64,000 nucleotides of DNA from Aphelenchoides besseyi (lineage: Eukaryota; Nematoda; Chromadorea; Rhabditida; Aphelenchoididae): positions 1,922,001 through 1,986,000 of the forward strand of contig JAMPIQ010000003.1 in NCBI GenBank assembly GCA_024699855.1. Reading direction: 5' to 3'. How positions within the stretch are numbered: the stretch's first letter is position 1; each line of letters begins with the position of its first letter. The translations under genes and the position numbers were made by a program. The notes below the pieces were generated by a model that saw nothing but the letters and a program-made list of their open reading frames with translations, had not been told where the DNA came from and did not search any database. Of this stretch, positions 50,109 through 60,400 are shown in pieces.

Positions 50109-50115
50109 TTATATA
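50109..50115 (-). promoter_or_regulatory. TATA box
   Basis: TATATAA on the minus strand, about 65 bases upstream of the start at 50044. Confidence 0.55.
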
Positions 50116-50628
50116 CTCCGAAAACTCATCATTAAGTTGTAGTCGGAGAATACAAACTACTCTCACACGTGCGATCACTACGAAGCACAAACAAGTTCGT
50201 CGATTAACCGCAATGATTGCGATTTGTAGCTGACATTGTGATCATTCGAAGTCAGAGCACAACAACGATCATTCAGTTAACTATAAAAGTTTGAGTGTTA
50301 GAATGTGAAGCTGAGAGTTTCGGGTAACTCAACGAGTTAATTGTCCATAGATTTATAACAATGAAAGAGTGCATTTGAGTGGCTGGAAGATTTACAAAAA
50401 AACCGGTGAGTTTGAATGTCGAAGAATGTCTAGAAATTAGTTCGATTTCTTTTGTGCTTTGGTTGTAATGACACTACAAACATTAATCCGGTTCTTAAGA
50501 CGCAGAGAAACGAGTGTGAGAAAAAAGACTATTGTCCTTTTGCTGTCTACTCGTTTTTCTGACCCATCAGCTGTGTTGAGGGTTAAAGAGCACTTGAGGT
50601 GAGACTTACAACCATCCAGTTATCTCTG
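50116..50628. other. No gene seen
   Basis: Spacer with no coding support on either strand. Confidence 0.4.
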
Positions 50629-50693
50629 GAGCCCGTGCATCAGCGGACGAGAAAATCTTTCGCCTTTTACTAAAGATTTCCGTGCGCGGGCTC
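50629..50693. ncRNA. Candidate structured RNA, 65-base nested hairpin
   Basis: GAGCCCG at 50629-50635 pairs with CGGGCTC at 50687-50693. Inside, AAATCTTT (50653-50660) pairs with AAAGATTT (50672-50679). The two nested stems with internal loops could form on either strand. No hammerhead core was found. The function is unknown, and it may be a chance fold. Confidence 0.3.
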
Positions 50694-51032
50694 GCCTATG
50701 AGTTCCATCAATTTTTGGAGGTCTGTCGTTTCGACGGACTCATTGTCATTGGCCATTCGCTTCCAAACAATGTCATAACTGGCATTACGATTATTCGAAG
50801 CGCGACAACAAATCCTTGGACGGCATCCAAATCTCAAAAATGTCATTTTTGATTATCGCTTTGGTCAAACTAATTTTTCGAATACTTTACAAACTAAGGA
50901 CACGATAGAAACCCTTCGTACTCTTCAAAAACTTTTATTCTTTGCACTCAAATAAGCACAAAAGAAAAGAGAAGTTCATCCTACTCGTTGACCTGAAATG
51001 AAGACTGTTAACAGACAAAAATTAACTTACCT
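50694..51032. other. No gene seen
   Basis: Spacer up to the 3' end of the broken gene on the minus strand. Confidence 0.4.
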
Positions 51033-51535
51033 TCACATTGTAAAACCACGTTGTTTTAAGTCCATTTCGAATTTTGCGCAGGCGTTGACACTATCGAAAT
51101 TAATAGCCAACTCGCCGGTCGACGATTTGCGCCACTTTTGAACGACCTAAAACAATTAATTTCAAAGACATTAATCAACTTACCCATAGCTCCTTCACTG
51201 CGACAAAAACGACGCCAATGCGTGGATCGGTAGTGCGATTTATCTTGTGTTTGTAACAGTACTCCACAGGCATAAAGTAACGCACAGTGTCATCGAACGT
51301 CAGCACGAGTCGACTGCCAGCTTCGAAACTGATGTTGACATCGGTTTTTGCGTTTCAGTCCACACGAAGCCTGTCGAAGCGTATCGTCCCATTTCTAGCG
51401 TCGAACTGAATGAATAGTGTTGTCGGCAAAATCGAATTTTCGATTAAAGTTTGCATATTCAAATTGAATTTACTCCGATTTTATTTGCATTTTTGTCACA
51501 TCGTCGACTAACTCCTGTTTCACTGTGCGATCCAT
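51033..51535 (-). pseudogene. Unknown two- or three-exon gene with an internal TGA
   Basis: The minus strand starts at 51535 (MDRTVKQELVDDVTKMQIKS). A second frame reads FIQFDARNGTIRFDRLRVD, TGA, NAKTDVNISFEAGSRLVLTF, then RYFMPVEYCYKHKINRTTDP and RIGVVFVAVKELW. After a normal intron it continues VVQKWRKSSTGELAINFDSV to the stop at 51033. Coding quality is high on both sides of the TGA, where Trp (TGG) would fit. The pattern suggests a beta-rich domain, family unknown. Either a nonsense allele, a pseudogene, or readthrough. Confidence 0.5.
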
Positions 51536-51599
51536 AACAAGAAATTAAATTAAACCAATAAATGAAGCGAGAATAGTTTGTTTGATTGTATGCAACCGA

Positions 51600-52475
51600 A
51601 CGCGTCCGCTTTTATTTTCGAATGAAAAGAGCGAGCGTCGAGTTATGGTAATTGGTTGATTTTGAAATGAGAAAAAGGGTCGGATTTTTCGAATGCAGAT
51701 TTGAAGGTTCGGTGTACAGTTTGTTGAAATGGAATGCTTGAGGAATTGAAAAAATTCGAAGTCGCTGTTTCGATATTGTCTATAGACGCGTTTTGGGTTT
51801 GAGCGATTGGGTTCGAAATTTGTTCGATAAGTGATGAAAGGAATTGATTAGAAGGCCAGAATCGGGTTGTTTGATCATTGATGATGGCAATAAGCGACGT
51901 GGAGTTGTTGTCGAAAGTTCGAGTGGGCTGTTAAAGATTGAAGAGTGAGTTAAGCGTTGGTTTGGAAGTTGAGAGCGAAAACGGAGTTGCTGGGTTTGCA
52001 ATTGAAAAAGCGAGCAGTTTTGGAGAAAGCGCAAATTTCAATGATCGTTGAACGAGTCGATGACTGTGTTGTTGAAATGTGATTAAAAGCACATTGTTTT
52101 GAATTTAATAGAAAGCCCGATGAACACTGGATGGCTGATTTTGATTTGCTGTTGGAAGCTGAGTTTAAATGTTGGGATAAGGAAATCCGAAAAAAGCTGA
52201 TTGAAGTATGTGAAGCCGGTGGTGAGTTGGGTGAAAGACACAGACTGCTGGACTATTGGATTGAATTGCCGGTTTGACAGCAGACGGTCGTTGATGAACG
52301 TTGGTTGAGTTGCTGGGCGTGTTGATTTGGAATGTTGGGAAAGTGATTGAAAGCGAGTTGATCAAAAGAATCCTTTGTTGAATGAAATAAGCAATGTGTT
52401 GAATATAAAAAGAATTGTTTTAACGAATATGTGATTAGATGATTGTGCAAACAATGCCCGCCGCGTAGCGGCGGG
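51600..52475. repeat. C-poor strand-asymmetric stretch ending in GC hairpin
   Basis: The + strand is strikingly poor in C and rich in G and T (TTGAA, GTTGG, GATTG words) for more than 800 bases, unlike its neighbours. It ends in the perfect hairpin CCCGCCGC-GTA-GCGGCGGG (52457-52475), about 20 bases before an ACTAAAT. A GC hairpin close to a CTRR-like end is a feature of Helitron 3' termini, so a non-autonomous rolling-circle element is possible. No 5' TC end was identified. Confidence 0.35.
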
Positions 52476-52520
52476 GACATACTTGTACAAAACTAAATAA
52501 AGTGGGAAGCAAGAAAACAA

Positions 52521-52835
52521 TTAATTGAGTCCGTTATTCCGACAATAGTCCTCCGACCATCCGAAATTGATTGGATTCGCTTCTTCATTTCCGTTGAATC
52601 TAAAAGATTCTGTTGGCTCGGTACAAAGCAGAAACTCACCGAACTGTTCGCGGTAGCTCAGTTGGCGCCCTGTTTCGTACTAAAAAAGTCAACTTTAATT
52701 CTTGTCATTCAACTTACATCGTTCCAATCGTGCCATGTTAATGCTTTGCATTATCATAATAGCCACTAGCATGATCACACTAGTGACCAATAAAACAATC
52801 ACTAGCCAAGCGGTCGGTTCTTGGCATTCGACCAT
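52521..52835 (-). CDS. Small single-TM protein
   Basis: Three exons join in phase from the ATG at 52835 to give about 78 aa. Ten polar residues are followed by one strong TM helix (WLVIVLLVTSVIMLVAIMIM) and a short soluble tail (RAPTELPRTVRFNGNEEANP) ending RNNGLN. The N-terminus is short, so it is probably a signal-anchor or type III protein. Family not recognised. It is not clear whether an upstream exon exists. Confidence 0.55.
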
Positions 52836-53203
52836 TTTTCCAACTGGTCGGCTAAAATCCAACTGCTTCCGAATTCATTTTGCGCACAAAAAACGTCGTT
52901 TAGTCGGAAATTGGATGCGAATCGCGGCAACTGTATCTTTTTTGCAATACGTCGGTCCGAAATTCCATTTGGAAATTTGTTTATTAGATGATTTAGCGTC
53001 CGTGCTGCAAGTGTTGTCGTGATATTTGCGTTGTTGACCGAGTTTCTGCGCTTTTAGTGCAAATAATGGACCTTCGTTCATCAAAATTGACGAATAACAA
53101 TTTTTTCGAACTTCTTATTTCTAGATAGCTTCCAGAATCTACGTGTGACTATCGAATGAGGAGGACACCGACAGTCATTGGGTGAGAGCTGCTGTTCGTT
53201 TAT
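52836..53203. other. No gene seen
   Basis: Spacer between two minus-strand genes, with no coding support. Confidence 0.4.
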
Positions 53204-54370
53204 TCAGTGAAATCCTCGAATTGACATTCGGTTTTTGCAATAAAAAACCAAATGAGCAAACGCCAAGAGCAGTTGGATCAGAAACAAAACACTGGCAATG
53301 TACAGGAAAACCGAAGAGACGGCTTCGTATTTGCAGACACTCGGTTGATGCTTATGACCATCTCCACACGCTCCAAAATAAACGAAAATGGATATTGAAC
53401 TGCCGAGCAGAGCGAGACGTAGCAAGTGAATTGCGGCCAACTTAACGAACTAATCAGAGAGACACTCGGAAAACAGAAACTCACGTATCGACGAGCTTTC
53501 GGTTTGATGCCGAAGCTTGGATGCTCGTTTAGATTCATTTCTTTGCTAATGTGCAATCCACTCCATTGAATGAAAGTCAAAGCGGCCAGAAGCAAGAGAA
53601 TCAGAATTCCGTTGACGATAATCATGTACGAAACACCAATATGAGCACCGGTAGCTACGAGAGCAAGAACGAGTCCAATGATTGTAAGTACCTAAAGGTC
53701 TTCTAATTACTTGTAAAAGAAATCGACTGACCAGTTCGGCGAAATTGAAGACGATCGAAAGAGTCGGAAATTGAATGAGATGTTCGCCGTGATCGACGAT
53801 CTGCTGAAGATTCTCACCGGGAATAGCCACTGGTTCTGCTGCAACTACAACCGACTGTTTTTGATCGGTGGTTGTGTTCATTGTCACTGCTGAATTTACG
53901 ATCAAATTGCTTGTTATGATAGTCGATTACCTGCAGTCACGGTTGGACCAATTTGTCGACTCTCTGGTTTACGCGGAGACTTTGCACGGACTTCAACGTC
54001 AATTAATTTGTTCTTCGTCTTTTGTTCTGCCTCTCGATACAACTGATCTTCGAGCTTCAACGCGTCAAACTTCTTGTCGTCGGGAGTCAACGGTCGTTCG
54101 CTTATTCGAGATTCTCGTTTTGGTTTCGAGGACAGCGGTCGTGCGCGTTTACTTCCGCTCGCCGCACTGTTGCTCTTCGTGTTGGCTGTTGAAGTTCTGA
54201 AGCTTCAAAATTTGTGGTTTTTTGAATTAAACTTACCGACTACGTTGTTTTTGTCCAATTGATTCTTTCGATTTGACTTTCGGTTGTCGTGAGTCGCCTT
54301 TCGATGTCGATGGAGCAGTTCGTGAACCAGTGGTTTTACGTTCGTCCGAGGACACGCCGCGAACTGACAT
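53204..54370 (-). CDS. Four-TM (tetraspan) membrane protein with basic N-terminal tail
   Basis: At least five exons. The start MSVRGVSSDERKTTGSRTAP at 54370 opens a disordered basic region of about 135 residues (SGSKRARPLSSKPKRES, a helix KKFDALKLEDQLYREAEQKT). Then comes a four-helix membrane part: VFNFAELVLTIIGLVLALVA, YMIIVNGILILLLLAALTF, LLGSSISIFVYFGACG and VFLYIASVLFLIQLLLAFAH. A loop with two Cys (FGACGDGHKHQPSVCK) lies between helices 3 and 4 and may be disulphide-linked. The plan resembles MARVEL or claudin-like tetraspans, but I cannot assign a family. An internal ATG at 53881 could give a tail-less form. It is divergent from the NRPS gene, with about 120 bases between starts. Confidence 0.7.
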
Positions 54371-54491
54371 CCCAACGATTTGTAGTGTTAAGATTCGAGA
54401 CTCTTTCCCTTCTCTTGTTATGTAAATTAGGTTTACTTCAACTAACAAGTGTGTGTCTTTTAAAATGCAGCCAATTTAAACCTTCTGGTTC

Positions 54492-57400
54492 ATGGTCTTC
54501 ACATTTCAGTTCTTTCGCCTCAAAATGTCGTTGGAATGGCTGATGTCTCACTTAAGTTCAACGATGCCCGATTTCGTGGTTCTGGATCCCGATCTTTCAT
54601 TTACGCAAATGGGTCTCGATTCGCTGCTTGTCGCTTCGTTAGAATTGCAACTTCGACAAAAATTCGCTGACTTGCCCTTCGCATTTCTCGACAGTCATCA
54701 GACTCCGCGACTTTGTGCTGCAGCTCTAGATTCTTTGAAATCTATTGTTCGGCTTCAATACGATCATTCAATTGACTTCAATCGTGAATACCCGCTTAGC
54801 AACGCTCAACAACGATTCATAACCGCGAGTTGGCTGTCCGAAGATCAGTCGAATATTTTTGAGCGGTTTGAAGTTCAAATCCCGGATATGAATCTGAAAG
54901 CCATTGAAGACGCGTGGATCGCTGTTTCTTGTCGACACTCTATTTTACGGACCTCCTTCTCGCTCAGCTCTCAGAGAATTTCATCTCATCCGGTAGACAT
55001 TAACAGTCAGAAGAACAATTCGAACGCGCTTTTGAATCCGATTCGTGTTTATGCTGATGAAAAAAACTCGACGATACGATTCGAATATCATCACGCACTT
55101 CTAGACGCGTCATCTATTCGTTTGTTTATAAACGAACTGTGGTTGGGATACAGAAATTTGGACGAAATTCACCGAAAACCGAATGTCCGGCAGTTCGTTG
55201 AGTTTTGTTTATTTGAATTGGAAACAAAAGATGAACAGAAGTGGTCTGAAGATGAAGACTTTTGGAGACGTGAACTATACGACCACAATGCCAATCAACA
55301 TCATTTCTTTCCTTCAACTAAAGCAAATGGGAAACCACAGTATGAAGTCGAGGAGTTTGAGTTCGATTCAAAGATCTTTGGAAAAATGAAGAGATTGATA
55401 AGACGAGAAGGAATTACGCTCTTTAGTTTGTTCTCGACTGCAGTTCGAATTCTTTTTTACAAACTCTACGATCTGACCGATTTCACTCACGGGTTTCCAT
55501 TTGAAGATCGAAAGAACGTTGAGTTCGCTGAAACTGTTGGATTGTTTTTGAACACGACGCTTTGTCGCGTGAAACTGAAGTCAACGAAACAAAGTGTTTT
55601 GTCTTTTGCTCACGAGGTTCACAGAAAAACACGAGAAGCGTTGAGTCACTCAACAGTACCATTCGATCGTCTGATTCAAAAGCTAAGAGCCGACGGAATT
55701 GAAACTCGTGGACTTATGGACGTGTTTCTTGTGGATGATCAAACACGAAAAGAAGATAGTGGATTGACAACCCGAACTCTGAGCACTTCAATTCATCATC
55801 CACAAACTTGGTATTTCAATCACGATGATTCGACGCTCAAAGTTGTCATTGAGTATGATCAGAAACGTTTCCAACAAAACAAGATTGTCGGTCAACTGAA
55901 ACAGTTTGAGAAAATTTGTTACTTGTTGGTTGAGAAGCTAAGAGAGCCAATCAATTCGATTCAACTTGTTGTCTTACCAGATATTCCACTCATCAAATCA
56001 GAGGCTTCAGTGTTGTCAACCATTATGAACAAACTCCGTGAAATGCCCCCAAATCAAGTAGTTATGATAAAAGAGAACTCGACGATTTCGGCTTCTAAAT
56101 TACTGAAGAAAATTCGGAATGTCAACACAAATTTACGGAAAGTGAGGCCAGAAGCGAAGTTTGTTGCACTTCTTCTTCCCAGAACATTCGATTTGATTGC
56201 TTGCGTTTTGGGCGGATGGCTGAGTGGACGTGCGATTGTGCCGATGAGTCGAGAATGGTCAAAGAAAACACAACAAGAAGCTCTCGATGCACTCTTCAAA
56301 CCGAGTATTTTGATCACGGACGAAGAAACAGAAGAAGCAGATGGAATCCAAATTATCAGTTTACACGACGTATTGAAGGGAAATGAAGATTTGTATCCAA
56401 ACATTACTGTTGAATCAACTAATCTTTCTTATGCAACATTTACTTCCGGCAGTACTGGGACTCCGAAGCTCGTTCTGTCTGATTGGTGTGGACTCGACAA
56501 TCTGCTTTTTAACTACACTCGTGAGTTTGGTTTCGACTCCAACAGCGTCGTTTATCAGGTGGTGAATTCTGCGTTTGACATATTTCTCGCCGATCTTGTA
56601 GTCACTTTTGCGAACGGCGGTTGTTTGATTCTGGCAAAGTTTTCGATTCCAAATTTGAAAGAAATCGGTGAGTAACCAATACAATAGACAATCAATTTGA
56701 ACATTCAGAAGATAATCAAGTTACTCATGCCTACGTAATGCCTGCATATTTGGCAAGGCTGAATACAAAGGAAGAAATGAGAATTCTGTCAAACCTCAAG
56801 GTCTATTTGTGTTGATTGCAATCAAATGTTCCAATTTCAGGTCCTGATGTTTGGTGGAGAACGTGTAAGTTGGCAGTTTGTAAGTCGTGCATTGGAGTCG
56901 GGTGTACGTTTGGTGCAGCTCTTTGGTTTCACCGAACACTCCATTTACACGAATTATCAGTGGATTACTGAAGTTGAACAGTGCAAGTTTATTGGTCAAC
57001 CGTTTACGGGCACTCGATTAATGGTTGTGGATCGAGATGGTCATGAGAGAGTCAATGGTTTTGAAGGTCATTTGGTTTCTGTTGGTGTTGGATTGAGTCG
57101 TGGCTACGCTGCACAAACCGAAGAAATTGAGCCAATCGACAACTGGACATCGTTTTCTATCCTGCCATCTGGGGCTCGTGGTTTCCGAAGCGGCGATGTT
57201 GGTAGAAGGGAAGTCGAAGGTTTGCGGTTTTTGGGGCGCAAAGACGATCAAGTAAAAGTGAGAGGAAATCGAGTTTATTTACATGTTGTAGAGTATGCTC
57301 TGATGTCACTTAGTGCAATTCGACAAGCAGTAGCAATGATTGATCCGAAGACCAACGAGTTGGTTGTTTTTCTTGTTAGAACAAAAGAAGTGACTGAAGG

Positions 57401-60400
57401 AGATGTCAAAAATCAACTGAGGAATAAGCTGACCGACTATTCAACTCCAAAGCGCTGTTACTTTGTGTCCGAAGTTCCGTTGAACTTAAACGGAAAAGTC
57501 GACCGACAGCAAATCATGCAAATGTTAATCAACGAGAAGCAGGAACTTCGATCGATTGTATCCAAAAACGCGCAAACTAAGTTTGAGAATCTTGAGATCT
57601 TCCGGCGGTTTCTCAACCCAAATTATAATCTCGACGATGATCTTTTTGTCTTTGGAGCTGATTCGTTGATTTTACTGCAAATTGCTCAAGAATTTCATTC
57701 AAACGGCATTGAATTGAATGTCCATCGAGCGTTTGAGAGTCGAACAGCGTTCAAATGGTTGGAAACTGCAACTCAAACAAAGCCATTCATTCACCAACTA
57801 AGCAATGGATCAATTCAACTTGACATTGGACCTGCAACTTATAATCAAGAGCACGTTTGGTTGCATCGGGATTTACATCCGGAACATTCTGAAGACTATT
57901 GGGTTCGTGTAAATTTGAGGTTTAAAGAGCCAATTCACAAGGAACGATTGATCAATGCATTAAAAAGGATTGTGAAAGAAAACAGCTCTTTAAGAACAAA
58001 AGTTGAAATGAACGAAACGGACGGATTGATTCAACAGGTCGTGTATCCGTTTGAATCTCAACCATTTGACCTTCCATTTCGTTGGAAGATTGAAAGAGAT
58101 CGAACTGTTCACTTTTCCGTCGACCACTCAACAGTAGATGGCCATTCACTTCGCTTGGTCGTCAGCGCTCTTGCTGATTATTATCGTGATCCAAAATCGG
58201 AATCCAAGTTCCCGATGTTTTCATCCATTGATTATGCACAAAAAGAGAGAGAACAAAACTTCAAAGTGGAAATCGAATATTTTCGACAACAACTCAAAAG
58301 CATTGGAGCAGGTGATCCGCAGGTTCGATCGACAGATTCGATTGCCGCCTATGAAAAACGTGAAGTAACGATTCCAAGCAGCCTACTCAAAGGCTGTCAA
58401 TTTACCTTATTCCAAGTGACTCTAGCGGCCTTTGTATCTCAATTAGTAAAACAAAAAAACAACTCGGTAGTTGTCGTTGGAATCTCTTTTGCCAATCGCC
58501 GTCCATCAAACTCCAATTTCGTTGGATATTTTGCGAACACGCTACCGATTAGTTTCAAGGTTCCTTCAAATCAGACAATAAATGAGCTGTTAGTTGAAGT
58601 ACAAAACAAAGTAGTCGAAGCTTCAAAACACTCGTCACTTCCATTTGCGCTTTTAGCTCGTGTTCTGAAACCGAAACGTCAAGTCGGTGTGAATCCATTC
58701 TTCAATCGTCTTTTTTCCTTCGAAGATTTCGCTGTTAACGAAGTTGATGATGTTTTTGAGGTCGAGAATATTCCCACCAAACACGCTATATTGGATGAGA
58801 CATGGACTATAAGAAGGAAAGACGACAATATCCGAATCGAAGTCGAATACTCGACAGAGAAGTTTAGCAACAGTTCGATTCGAGAATCTCTAGATCAATT
58901 TGAGTGGAAACTAAACGACATATCGAAATTTATCAAGTCGCATAAACGTTCAGAAAATGAACTTGTAGCAACTAACGATCATCAAGAACCGACACAACAA
59001 GAAGTCGCCGTTCAGATTCTCAGGTTTGTGTCCGAAGAACTGAAATTAAAAGAGAACAATCAACAGCTTTCCATCAACTCCAATTTTTTTGATCTTGGCG
59101 CTCATTCACTCACGGCTGCTCGTCTTTCGGCCCAAATCAGACGAGAACTTTCGCTCGACTGTTCAACTCGGGATGTCTTTGCGAAACAAACAGCCAATGA
59201 GTTAGCAGCTTTTTTGCTTCGCGATCGCTACCCGACTGCTTCTGTTTCTTATCTCCAAGAGCCAATTCTTCGATTCATGAGTAAAAACAAAGACACGACA
59301 TTCAGACAGCAATACGAACATCATTTTACAATGGAAACCAAGTTAACTCGTAAAGAACTTACCGTGCGTTTACGCGAACTTGTAGATCGATGTGAAGCTC
59401 TTCGAACTCAATTTTGTTTGACAGAAAATGGAGAATTCAAAGCTCAGATCTCGGAGACTCCTGTTAAGTTTGAGCTCCCGTTTGTTGTTCAATCACCTGA
59501 TTTTGCTCTCGAAACGGTTTATATTAATTGCCAGTCGAATGGGTTACTTGAGTTCAAGCTGAGTCATTTGACTGTTGATGGGCCATCGATGAAAATAATG
59601 TCAAATTGGTTGAGGAACGATAAGCGCGATGATAAAACCGAAACAACCACTCAGTTTGCCGTTGAATTCAATCAACAATGCGACGAACAGAAAGAAAAAG
59701 TGCAGAGATTGTGGCAGAAGATCTTGGAGAAACCAAATGGTCAACTTTACCGAGACCACCACTCAATGACTTTTGAATCGTCGGAATTGAGACAAACGAT
59801 TCCAAGAAGTTCGATATTAGAAAAAATGAAGAACGAGAGAGTTAGTTCAACGGCCGTTTTGCTGCATCTTCTCGGACGATCGTTGAGTTTCTGGTTGACC
59901 ACAAAAAGCGAACTGTTTGTTGGAATTGCAAAGGATATGAGAGGAGATCGATGGTCAAATACCGTTGGTTTTTTCACTCAGACACTTCCAGTTCCCGTTC
60001 TTAATCGCTCAATCCAACAATTAGAGGAGTTGCTTCACGATGTTTACGAACACTCGACTGTTCGATTCGACTCTTTACTCACCCAGTCAAAAAGTTCTTC
60101 GCTTTTCGATGTGATGTTGTCAATCGAAACAGACGGTAACCCAATGGATGTTAAGATCAGAGATGTCGGAGAAGTGAAAGGAAAGTTTCCGCTTACTTTC
60201 CACGTTTCTATTCGGAGAACTGAAGTTGACATTCAAGTTGTTTACTGGCGAGATTGGTGGTCAGAGGAAACGGTTAAATCGATGTTATACACTTTTGTTT
60301 ACTTTTTGGATCCTAATCGTTTGTTGCCTTTGATTCAAACAATCTCAACTTCAGAAATTGATGTTCCGTTTATTGATCCGATTGACCAAATGTATTTTAT

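Noticed and set aside
50629..50693. Hammerhead ribozyme
   Set aside because: Neither strand has the CUGANGA plus GAAA core in the right arrangement.
22220..51535. TGA as a sense codon (Trp) in this organism
   Set aside because: Many intact genes here end in TGA (element A transposase, the receptor at 20696, both FAR-like and tetraspan neighbours among them), so the two internal TGAs are local events.
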